From Dipetalonema caudispina (lineage: Eukaryota > Nematoda > Chromadorea > Rhabditida > Onchocercidae), in assembly GCA_013365325.1 (NCBI GenBank), contig JABVXV010000203.1:1-64000 (forward strand): a stretch of DNA of 64,000 bases, read 5' to 3'. The notes below the pieces were generated by a model. That model saw nothing but the letters and a program-made list of their open reading frames with translations, did no database searches and was not told where the DNA came from. A program made the translations under genes and the position numbers. Within the stretch, counting starts at the first letter, position 1, and each line of letters starts with the position of its first letter. This document shows positions 1 through 11,600 of the stretch, piece by piece.

Positions 1-1564
1 GTTAAAAATCTACAATTAGTAAATATGAATACATAAAAGGCTGAGAAAATACAAATGAAAGATTAGATAGAACTGCTTTAAATTTCAACACGTTATTGGC
101 GTATAATGCCAAGATTTCGCAAATTACAAAGGCGGAAAGATAACAGAAAAGATGATTGAATCAGTATGTGACGATGAGAGCTATTAGAACTCTGAAATTA
201 TTGATTTCGTGTGGTGTCACTCTATTTTTCACATTTTTTGTGTTTAGATCTGTGCCATTCAGATAAAGCGAATACTGAAATATAAATTAGAAATAAAATG
301 AAGGGTCATAATATCAGGACAAATAACAATGCTAAATGATTAATTTGAAAGAATAATTAATTTGTTGTATTAAAAAATTTTGGTGGAAAAAAGTACGAGT
401 TTGGAACAATGTACAAATTATGATATTATAAAATGGCATCATAAACTGGTCGCACAATTTCGAAATTTAAAAAGGAAATACAATTGCAAAATTTGGGGGA
501 ATTTAGATCGAGATAAAATTTAAATCTACAATAAGACGTAAACTGTAAATCGTTTTAAGGAAGTGTGCAAAAACCAAATTATCGATAAAATCTGAAGACA
601 ACATCTTCCCAAAATATTAACTGCAATCCCTCCAATACATCCGTTCTGGAAAGTAAAACTTCTTCATCAGGGATTTTCGTTTTTCATAAAATTGTCAACA
701 TGCAAACATATTTGTGATCTATCGAGACGGTTGGTTTGCTTGGAATGATGACTCAAAGAAGTAGAGAGTATGCGAAAGTTGACAAAAATATGTGCAAGTT
801 AGATGGTTAAACTTTCTAGAAGTAGTGTGATTGATTAAGAGTGTACAGGAAATTTGTGAAATAATCATAGTCTGTTAAAGATATTTCAGCTAAAGAGGAA
901 CCAGAGATAAGTGAAAGTTAGGAAATAGAATATGGTAGAGATTGAGAATATGGAAGAATAATCGTTAGTCACTGTTGTATTAGTGATTGAGAGTGAAGTT
1001 ATCTCGCTTAGGGTGGAATGGTTATCTTAGGTTACCTCTAGTGCGAAATACTTACGAAATATATATATTTATTAAATATATATGTCATATTGAAATTTAA
1101 AACTTTAAAAGTATCCCTTATTGACTTTTTTCAAGGTTAATTTGTTAGCCATAATTTTAATTAAATATTTCCTTTAATTTTGTTTTTCATGTATTTTTGT
1201 GATGTACGTTTAGTACTTGATTACTAGTTATAAAGTATGATTTGTTTACACTCATGTGATACGTTTTCGTACGTCTTTTGTCTGAAACTTTAACTTCAAT
1301 TTGTAATCTAAGGAATTGTACAAAGACGTACTACTTCTCGTCTCTCCTCATTTCCAATAAATCGTTTGTCATGCAAGATAGTAATCTAGGAGAAAATCAA
1401 ACAAACACAAATTTATCCATAACTATATAGTATATTCCCATTTCATATACTCGAAAATTGTATTTGATGTGTATAATAATGAATTGTAATGAATAATTTC
1501 AGCGCTAATGTATTATCTTTCAAGTTTTATAACTTTTTTTTTTTTATAAATTCATGAATTACAG
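1..1564. other. Intergenic, no gene seen
   Basis: AT-rich sequence with stops in all frames and no convincing exon on either strand. It runs up to the SRP14 start. A promoter for SRP14 presumably lies in its last part, but no clear element is visible. Confidence 0.6.
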
Positions 1565-2792
1565 ATGACTTTATTGGACAACGATCACTTCTTGGTAGAA
1601 TTAGCAAAATTATTTCAGAAATGTCGAACTTCCACTCAACATACGATAACTATCACGCTGAAGCATTGTAAGTAATTTTGTTGTTTATGCGCAGAATATA
1701 TTTCAAAAAAAAAAAGGAGGAACTTTTAACAACTAATGCAATAATATCAATAAAAGTATAAGATTTTCTATTATAATTTTGGAAATGAAATTTCATTTTT
1801 CAAAAAGTGATTCTTCGGAAATTCTTTTATGATAATAAATTTGGTTTTTTGCAACAGTTTCTACTTCTTTATGCATATCATTGTATTCACTGTAATTATT
1901 GATAGCCAAGAACGGACGAATCTAATTGGATAATTAAATCTTGACATCTTAATCGTATTGGGATGTTATACTACCAGATGAGTGTTTCGTATTTAGTTCA
2001 ACTTGCACGTACAAAATTGTTTGGAATGTAGCGTATGCTTTTTCAAACTCTATTACATGTGTGAAATGATTTCTTGTTAGTAAAAGGAATTGAAAAGTAG
2101 CTCAAAGCAGTAACTAAGTGGTACCTGTCATATATTTACGATAATTTAGTGCCAACGTCTTTTTACTTGTCAGTTTATTTATTTTGTTTGCTCTTGTGTA
2201 CTTTCTTTTTCGGTGTTGACTTGTTTATTCATTTATCTTTCTAATGGATATTTTCAGATGATGGAAGGACTAAGCCTTATCCAAGAAATGAAGCACAACA
2301 ATCGCTAAAAGGCGAAGATCTTTGTCTCTTCCGGGTAAAACTTGGTGACAAGAAAATTAGCACTGTGGTAAGTGTAAAGGAATGATTGGAAATATTAAGT
2401 TTGCTCTGCGATAAATTTCACAAATATGTTCAGTACAAGTTATCTAATTTGTCTTTAGTTATTAATTTATTTGTTCATTTGTTTTTTAAATTCGTGATGT
2501 GCATCTATTGATTCTGTTCTGGATGTAGTTCGTTTTAAAAATTTTCCAAGTTCTTGGTATTCATCTAAATGCAAAGGACTACTGATTTTATATATATATA
2601 TATATATATATACATTGTACTTATTCATTTAATGTCTTTCAGGTCCATGCTAAGGAAGTGAATAAATTCCAGTTGGCATATGCCGGTATCTTGAAAGCAA
2701 ATATGGATAATTTGAAGAAACGTGAACGAAAAACAGCAGTGGAAACAAAGATTAAATCAATAAATGCTTCAAAAAATGCTGTTAAGATTTAA
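1565..2792 (+). CDS. srp14: Signal recognition particle 14 kDa protein (SRP14)
   Basis: Three exons, 1565-1667, 2258-2367 and 2643-2792, join in phase to a 120-residue protein, close to the usual 110-136 for SRP14. The N-terminus carries the family pattern LLDNDHFLVELAKLFQKCR and the middle has the YDGRTKP loop followed by CLFRVKLGDKKISTVV. The C-terminus is Lys-rich. In the family, SRP14 pairs with SRP9 on the Alu part of 7SL RNA and causes elongation arrest in the cytosol. The start is taken at 1565 because the ATG follows an acceptor-like ATTACAG directly, which suggests spliced-leader addition immediately at the start codon or a 5'UTR intron. Introns have GTAAGT donors; intron 2 carries a short TA microsatellite. 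An AATAAA lies at 3171-3176. No sign of decay. Confidence 0.93.
2589..2611. repeat. (TA)n microsatellite in SRP14 intron 2
   Basis: About eleven uninterrupted TA units, a short dinucleotide run inside an intron 30 bases before the next acceptor. Confidence 0.8.
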
Positions 2793-3170
2793 TTAACTCG
2801 TAAAATTTTTGGCAGTAAATTTCAAACTCGCTTATATTTCTTTGTTTCTGGGCAAATGTATTGTTTTTGGCATACAATGATCTTTCATTTCCTTAATTGA
2901 TATTTACAAAATTTGTGAATTTTCGTGAAATTCTGTTATTAGATATTTTTTTTTTTTTTGCATATCTTCGTTTTCCTGGCTGTTTCGCTAAGTGGTTGTC
3001 ACTCCATCAATATTTTCATGGCAAATAAGGCTAAAGGTAGTACGCTTCATGACCATTGAAACAGATATTTCTTTATAATAAGTCACTGTCTCGTATATAA
3101 TGTCCTGCCTTATTTAGAAATTAGATCTCGGTGAGATTAGAAGTTATGCCTATTATCTTTGTTAAAGGGA

Positions 3171-3176
3171 AATAAA
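3171..3176 (+). terminator. Candidate poly(A) signal of SRP14
   Basis: AATAAA hexamer about 380 bases past the SRP14 stop, on the coding strand. It is the clearest such hexamer after the gene, but use is inferred. Confidence 0.4.
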
Positions 3177-3179
3177 GTT

Positions 3180-3997
3180 TGTCATGAAATAAGTGCTCGT
3201 GAGTAATTGCTCATTGATTTTGTTGTTTTACCGTTTGAAACAACTGATTGTATAGCTAATTTATTCATAAATAAGAAAAGTTCATGTTCGTAAAAGAAGT
3301 AGCTTTTTCAAATATTACTTTACGTCTGAATTTCAGAAGTAATCATTCAAGTCTTTGACGATAAATAAATGTTTCATAATGTTGTATAATGTTAGTAGCA
3401 TACTTTCCTAGCAGACAATAACATATTTGCTAAAATGATATTGCCATTAAATAACATTTGAAAAGGCTAGTTCCTTTGCGTTAGATACCGTTAGATACCG
3501 AAGGTCAAAAAAATTCTTTTCATGTCAATCCGGTCAATCATTCCTCTTGTTAAAATGTTAGCGGATTAGTGACATGTAGTGACATATAATTCACAAGAAG
3601 AAATCAGTAAAGGGAAGTGATGTTATTTCACATATAATTTGAATGTTAGGTTAGGAAATATTATGCTAACCGTAAACCGTGAAATTTCTCTTTGTATTTG
3701 TTATAATCGATAAAATAATTAAAAAGAGTTACCATCTTCCGTCCCATCAATGAAATCGTTTTTTTTTTCTCCCTCTATCTCTAACATGGTAATTTGAAAT
3801 TTTATTTAAGTATAATCAAATTTTTGCAGCAAGACACGGGAAGGTTCTTTTATTTGCATATATATTTGTAAATAGTAATTATAGCATAATATTATGAATA
3901 ATTGTTTGAACATGAAAAGAATAAGCATATATGAGAGATGTTTTGGAAATTTTTACTTCTTAGTCAATTAATGTTTTGATCTTTTCATTTGATCATT
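3180..3997. other. Intergenic, no gene seen
   Basis: Sequence between SRP14 and the minus-strand exon ending at 3998. It contains a direct duplication of TTAGATACCG near 3481-3500 and poly-T runs, but no open exon with splice signals. Confidence 0.5.
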
Positions 3998-4406
3998 TTA
4001 CGACACTCCACAAATAAGTGCCATATTTTTTTGATAATCTTCATCACTCCAAGCATTTCGTATTTGATTGATTGCTTCTATTATCTTCTGAGCATCTTGT
4101 TCAATTTCATTAACTTTATCCTTACCTTTGACAAATTCTTCCGGGAACTGTTCTTTTAATTCATGGAATTTTTTCAGGTACATTTTGATATCATAGGAAA
4201 GTTGTGTAAGCTTTGTTACTTTACCAGATGTGTTGATCTGAAACGATGATGAATGACTGATTGTATTTTTAGAAGAAAATTCACTGTTATTTTTTGAAAA
4301 ACAAATATTTGAAATAGATAATTATTGGAATAATTATTTAGAATTTACTTTCTTATATGAATGACGAAGGAAGATTTGATGTGATAGTTTTTTATTTGTA
4401 AAGCTT
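3998..4406 (-). CDS. Unrecognised helical protein, 3'-terminal exon(s) only
   Basis: One good exon, 3998-4237, opens after a TTTCAG acceptor and reads 79 residues to a TAA. It is charged and helix-rich, with YLKKFHELKEQFPEEF and a further amphipathic segment, ending MALICGVS. A possible preceding exon, 4349-4406 (AG acceptor, GTAAAT donor), joins in the right phase and adds SFTNKKL and about a dozen more residues. I found no start exon or signal peptide between here and the receptor gene at 7662. The length and helical character recall small secreted nematode proteins of the SXP/RAL-2 (DUF148) type, but I cannot match the motif, so the function is left open. The upstream exon is less certain than the last one. 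Confidence 0.4.
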
Positions 4407-4409
4407 CTA

Positions 4410-7330
4410 AAAAACACTGTTAATCTTTCAACTTGCAATGTTTCTTTCTTTGAGTATTTCACTAATTCAAAATTCCGGTTTCTATCATTGAAAAATCTTG
4501 TTTTGATCCCTAAATTATAGAATTTTGTTGTAAATTCAGAATCCGACTTATGATTTAATTTTTACCTGGAATGAGACGATAAATTAACTTCAATTAGTTT
4601 TAAATTGTATTATTTGTTGATTAAAAAGTGATGTAATTTATAAGATGACATCCTGACATTTGTTTTTTGCGGTTAGAGTAATAAATTCTGATAGATGATA
4701 AAACAAATATATTGGAAACGTCAAGACGCTGAGTAAATTTGCAACGAACTTGGAAAATTTTATCAATGTGGTATTATCAACGCTAACAAAGTCTACTATC
4801 ATTTTCTTTCTCAGTTCTAATAATTATTCTTAGAAGTAGTATCATAATCACTTCTAATTAATCCAAAAATTACAAACTATGTATGTATAATATTATTACT
4901 GCAAATTATTATCATTATCAGCTATCAATGCAGAAGGAACATTAACTATTGTTACTGCAGCAGATGGTTAAATCCATCATTTCTACTTCGTGTCAATTCT
5001 AAGTTCCATCAAACAATTTCCACCAATTAATAAATTAATGGAAACGAATATTTGTAACTTTTTCATAAAAATATTGATCAAATATTGGAAAGTATTAGTT
5101 CCACATTTTAGATACAATAAGATACTTTTATTAACGGTCTAGTATATGATCGTAATTGTACCTCCTAATTCTTCCTCATTTCAATATTCATCCTTTTTTA
5201 AAGTTATATTTGTTTTCATTTTTTTTTTCAAATAAAATTTACCGGAATGTTTGTTCCACTTATTTCTGCAACAAGCCAGCAACAAAACATCAACAGACAA
5301 ATTGTTTGAATGCAATTCATCTTGTTAGTAATTCCAAATGAACTTTCTTTTGACTTTAAAGTTTTTTTCAGCCAAAAATTCTATCTAAATAATTCTGATC
5401 ACTTCTCATGCAATTCCATACTTTAGAAATAATCAATTGAACAATACCAATCAATCAATATATATCTTAAACATTCTATTAATTAATACTTTTTCGAAAA
5501 TGGCATGAAATTAATCTAATTAATTGTTTGAAAATATTACAAAAAATAAGGGAAAAAAGACGAAGATGATTAGTTCAATAATTACTTGATACAATGACAC
5601 CAAATCAACAGGATAAGCAAAAAAAGAAAAAGGAAGAGAAATATCTATGTAATTGTGTAGGACCATGTATTGGCAATGATAAGTCCTATCAATCAATTTT
5701 AAATATTGTAATTAACTTCTAAATTTCAAGTCAGCTACTGAATACAACACTAACAATGAGAAAAATGAAATGAAATACGATACAATTTTGCTTTGAATTT
5801 ATATTTATGTTTGGAGGGATTTATTAAAACAATGTCATAAAGTAAAAATAATTCTTATTAAATTTGGTAATCATATGTTTGAAACTTTTGGAAATAATTT
5901 TAAAATAATAATAAAATAGGAAAAAAAGAAAATGGTTGCATTCTTTTTCATAAAATAATTTAAAAAATAAGTATAAAATAATTTCAATATTTTGTAACAC
6001 TTAAATATTTCCAACTATGTAAATATCATTTGTTCATTATGTATGCATATATATATACATGCATATATAATACCGGATTAACGAATCATATGTGAAACAA
6101 TTCGAGTTCTTTTATGATCTGCCAATTAAGCACAAATTCAACAGGATATTTGTAATATTATGCGGGAATTATTATCGAACTACAATTATAATCCATCCAG
6201 AATGGAAGATATTTTAGCGTGAATTATTATTTTAAAGCTATAATTATAATCCATCCAACAATAGTGATTTATAAAAGATATTTTTAAATTCCACAATTGT
6301 TTCCATTTATGCATCAAAAGCAAGAACGGAAATGGACAATTTAAAAATGAAATAATAAATAAAAGTGTAGTAAAAGATTTCGAATTATACATTGATATGT
6401 TGGATTTCATGCATATCCATTTTTAAATTAAATACGTAGAACTTAATAAAAATCTATTTTTTTAAATAATTAGATGCATTATTATTTATCGAATTTGCAT
6501 GTCAAAATGATTTAATCCACTATCAACAATCGAATCCTTTTTTTAATTCCTTTCATATAAATTACTTGTATTCGAATTTTTTCTAAATTTTGTAAAATAT
6601 TTGATAAGAATTTGTAAGTTATTTCTATTAAGTTTAATTTAGGAGGAACCAACTTTCATGATTATAATTTGCTTAATTCATTTTCAGTCCTACATATTAC
6701 TATTATTATTGCAACTATGAGTTCACTTTTATTATCAATTTTTTACATGATACCTTTAGTGATTATGGCTTCTTATGTAATATAATAATGGATGGAAAAT
6801 AAAAATAAAACAACTAAGAGATATCTTTTCAATAACAACAAATAGATCAATCAATTATTTCACTAATATGAAAAAATTTGGATTGCTAACTTGTATATAG
6901 ACTAAGTGATTTGTTTAGATTAAGGATATCAAAGTATTTTCAGCATTGTTTTTTAAATTTTCTCGTCTAAAATATATTGAATATCATGTATTGAATTGTT
7001 GTAGTATTACCGTATGCTCTTATTATCTTTTACATACACAATTATCATTGCAGTAATACTTTCATAATATAAATTTAGCAGGAAGTTTTTTTTTTTCTTT
7101 CTTTTTGTAGCAGCATTATTTCATGTTAAAATCACACACAAATTTCACTCAACTTTGGAAGAACGAAAATTTTGTCCCAGTAAAACAATAACAATTTTTG
7201 AAATTTATTATATAAACTAAAAAATTAGCAGCGAATATCAGATGAATTTTTTTTGATAAGGCAATAAGATATTATTGCTTTTTCTTAGTTAGATGCAACA
7301 AAACTTCAGCATATAATTACAATTTTGCAG
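4410..7330. other. Intergenic, no gene identified
   Basis: About 2.9 kb of AT-rich DNA. A 16-base direct repeat (AATTATAATCCATCCA) occurs near 6184 and 6241. If the gene at 3998-4406 has more 5' exons they must lie here, but none stands out on the minus strand. Confidence 0.4.
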
Positions 7331-7331
7331 C

Positions 7332-7490
7332 AAGTTATTGCTGCAATTATAATTTTACAACAAAAAGTTATTGATATAGCTATGATATTGTCATAAGTTA
7401 TTGATTTTATCATGGTTTTGCAATAAATTATTGGTGTAATTACGATTTTCGGGTAAGTTACTGATCTAATTGCGATTTTCCAAAAGCTAT
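7332..7490. repeat. Degenerate ~30-bp minisatellite
   Basis: The motif AAGTTATTG recurs at 7332, 7365, 7395, 7425 (AAATTATTG), 7455 (AAGTTACTG) and 7484 (AAGCTATTG), that is, every 29-33 bases. Between them the units share a T-rich core around GATTTT. About five and a half diverged copies, just beyond the 3' end of the receptor gene. Confidence 0.7.
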
Positions 7491-7582
7491 TGTGTAAGTA
7501 AGTTATTTTGTTGGAAAAAAAAGATCTATTACTCATTTGTTTTAATAATTGCTAAGATAAAAAATTAAACCACAACAAATAA

Positions 7583-7588
7583 TTTATT
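7583..7588 (-). terminator. Candidate poly(A) signal of the receptor gene
   Basis: TTTATT on the plus strand is AATAAA on the coding strand, 74 bases past the stop of the receptor gene. The spacing is ordinary for a nematode 3'UTR. Confidence 0.5.
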
Positions 7589-7661
7589 GAATGAATTATT
7601 GATGATATTGTACAAAATTTAAATATAAAATTTTTATATAAATGACCGATGCTAAATTTAT

Positions 7662-8640
7662 TTAAGCTATAAAATATGGTGCTGAAAGCAATATTCCACA
7701 CGATGAAGCAATAATAAATATTGTAAAAATATACAAACATAAACGATCAACAACAATTGCCGCAAATTTCCAATTGTTTGCTTTTACATCATCTTTTTCT
7801 GCGTCCATCATACGCTTAGTTATCATCTAAAAAAAAGTTGCACCTTTTTTTCCTTCTTTTTTTGAATTTTTTTTTTTTGTTTCTCCCAAAATTGTTTCCG
7901 AAAATTTTGTACGTTTGAAATTCTGCATACATTATTTTTGCTTCTTCTTGCAGTGTAATATCTCTTTTTTTGGAAGAAAAAAAGGTTTTTTTTCTAAAAA
8001 TATGAACTTATTTTATTGTTATTCCAAATTTTAACTTCAAATTGAAAAAAAAATCAAGTTTGTTAACTCTTTGATAACCACTTTTTTAAAAGCCTTATTT
8101 TTAGAAGATTAACCGGATGAAATATAATAGCATTGATTTTTATATCAATCACATTTGCTGCAGTATTAAATAATCAATTTAATGCTATATGTCATTATTG
8201 TATTTCTCTGTTCTGCAACTCTTAAATTTACCTTAAGTTCCTGATAGATTCGTTGTAAAATGAGCAAAGTAGCCTGTTGGCCAATATCAATGGATGTATT
8301 CGTTTGACTCAATGTAGGTCCATTAATTGCTGCAGATATAGGGCTTTTGCCATTCGAAATACCACTCATATATTGGCAAACTCTACATTCAACATCTAAT
8401 GAATTAGACCTGAAATATTTGGTAAAATAACACTTCATCAAGTTTCGTTGCAATTTTTTGAAATAAAATTAAAACTTAACATTCTCCAAACAAACTTTTT
8501 CCATATAGTTTTCAAAGAAATTGCAAAACTAAATCAAAACTTCATGTGTATAAAAACTGATTCAATTTTCCAATTCTTTTTTCAAAGAAAAAAATTTTCC
8601 TATTAACAAAAAAAAGGAAATATATGAAAAAGACGAAAGA

Positions 8641-8692
<52 letters not shown>

Positions 8693-11600
8693 TTAGTTTG
8701 GAAAAAATCAAATAATAATTGCAGAGTTTATGCTTAAATAAACAATAGAAGTAATAATAAGCAACAGTAAATTTTGTACCGTATACTTCGTCTATAAATT
8801 TTATACCGCGTACCGTACTTCCTAGATTTTATACTGTATGCTTTAATTTTTAACTTATATATTACCTTGAACTTGATTCAGCTTCTTTAATATTTCTTAT
8901 AAGTGATTCGCTATGCGTCGTTGGTTTTGTACATGGAAATAATGATGGTAATGCTTTCCATGATAAATGAACTCCTGGCCGATTTATTCGAAGAAGATAT
9001 GGTAGCCAATAAAGTAATAATGTCTTGGTCTGATATTATTTAATTTATTTTTTAAAAACTTGAAAAAAATTTTGCTCACTTGTTTTTATCTAAACAATAG
9101 TTTTTACAGAAGTTATGATTAATTGTTTGTTTCCATTCCTTATTTATTCATTCTCTCACTTGTTTTCCATTTTTCCTCAAAAAAAAAAAAAAAAAACTAG
9201 CTTCGTTAATATCAAAATTAATATGAAAAAGAAAAAAAGTTGTAAAATACTAACCAAAGTACCCATTTCATGTGTTTCGGGTGTTCGATAATGCAAATTT
9301 AGGACGTATACAGTAAAAACCGTTGATGCCGTAACAACAATCATACAACAAGAAAAAAATATTCCTAAAAATATTATGATTAAGAATAAAAAGTATACGT
9401 AAAATTTAATATGAGAGGAAATATGTATATAATATCAAAATATTTTGATCTGAATAAAATTTCAGAAGTTTATTTCAAAAAAAAGAATGAAATTTTTATT
9501 AATTTATAGAATTTCAATATCAAATTGCACTGTTAAATAGCACAGTTTTACAGATATTTCTAATAGTTATGTAAAAATATAAGTTCTTAGGATTGATCAC
9601 TTAGGTACAACAAAATATGATATCTTTCGGTGGACATTAGCATACAACAATTTCATAAGGAGCCGTTGATCATCAATTAATTAATGGTTATCGGATTCTA
9701 ACTAATGTTTCATCTACTGGATACTAGATCATCCTATTTTAGCTTTAATTAAGAAAAACAAAAAGAACTTGGTTCTTTATTTATAGTTTGCTTTAAAAAC
9801 TTTAACGCAAAGATTTCGTAGCTCACGCTGTTGAAACGAGAATTTGCATTCTATCTTATATATTTCAGTTCAATTATTGAGAAAAAATTGTGAAAAAATA
9901 TTGAAATGTGTTACCTAAAAGTGGCACTGCTTCTGAGGTTGGCGGTGACATGTCGGATACAACGCTAAGAAAGAAGCATATAGATAAGAGCACTGTTATC
10001 TCTGTAAACAGAAATTTTTCCTTTATAATTTTTTTATATAAAAATTTTTATCGAAAATTTCATTCCAAATATTAATACATGGAAATTGACATTTACAAAA
10101 ATTTTATATTTCAGTTTTTATTCGCCTACATGGAATTCGTTTATTCAACTTAGGAGGAAGGAATCAAATTATTATATCAATTATTGTTTAACGAAAGTTG
10201 GATGGAACTTTCTAAATTCAACAATTATCTCTTGTTGCTGATATTTAGGAAGTAACTTCCGCGGTAGATGAATAGCTACCTGTGTTACAATTCTAAATTT
10301 ATTCCTTAGCTTTTCGAGAATATGTATAACAGATGAAATGTCATCCTACAAGTACCAATGATTATTTAAAGAGAAATTTGAAGGTATCGTAATAGATGTT
10401 TAGATCTTATAAACTGGTTTACCCTTGCAATATTTCGGTAAATTTGTTCTCTTCTTTCATTTTGTGAATAATTTAAGTTATTGTAGAGAAAAAAGAACTA
10501 AAATGACAACTAATTTTTGAAAAAGAATGGAATTTTTAAACTTTACTAATCTTATGAGCAAATTCATCTTAATATATAATATAAGAGTTCAATATCTGCG
10601 ATTAATTACTCAGTAATTGACTATTTATTAGACTTTGGTCATAAATTTCTGTAGATAATATTGAAAACATACGTAAGGTGATCTTTTCACCAGCATCAGG
10701 TGGCAGTGTAAAACCGAGAAGTGTCATCATTGTTGTTAATATACAGGGCATTATTAAATTGAAACCTAAAAGTTGCAAATTTAGTTAATTTTAATATCTT
10801 TAAAAGGTATGCTTCCCTTTTTTCCTCAAAATTTTATTATTAAACAGCATTGGATAATTTTTTTCATACAACTTGAAATTTCGAATTGGTTAAATTGTAA
10901 GTATAAAACTTCGTTAATTAAGAATATATTTTAAAATTTCTAGTACGAAAAAAAAACCATAGTATAATGTACGACGCCGTAAGTGTAAATAAAATTTGAG
11001 GTCAGGATATGGTTCTGGACAACATTCATAAAATTTAACTGTCCTTGATACGGTAGTCACTGAAAGCATAACATTAATCTCCGATCGTTAAGAGTTAAAA
11101 ATGTGAAGAACTGATTAAATTTAAAATACAAATTTATCATACTCAAAAAAAAATTTCATTCCGAATTTAATAAAACAAAAATGATATTAGTTCTTACTCG
11201 GTAAAGCCCATTCACCACTTGGCATATATTCCGAAATATCAAAACCACCCTTTCCAGGTTGTAAATCTAATTTATCACCATCATATGTCCATGAACCGAA
11301 CTGAAATTTCTTCATATAATATTCCGTTATTAAATTACATCAATTATTGAATTAAATGAACGAAATACTTGTCGAAAATTCACATTGACATTTATATCTT
11401 TTTAAGAAAGCAAATATTTCTAAAATATTCTTAAATTGCAATATTAAAATTATAAATACGAATGATTTCACTCCTTTTTCTATTCTTTTCAGTAAAAGTT
11501 ATCAATGAAAATGAATTGAAACTCTCGTATACCTCATATTTCATTTAGAAATCATTCATTATTCACTAAAGCTTGTAATCTTGATTTATAAGCAAATCAT

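Noticed and set aside
4921..4970. Plus-strand piece reading INAEGTLTIVTAADG after an AG, reminiscent of a small heat-shock protein end
   Set aside because: Only 15 or so residues, no preceding alpha-crystallin exon in the region, likely chance.
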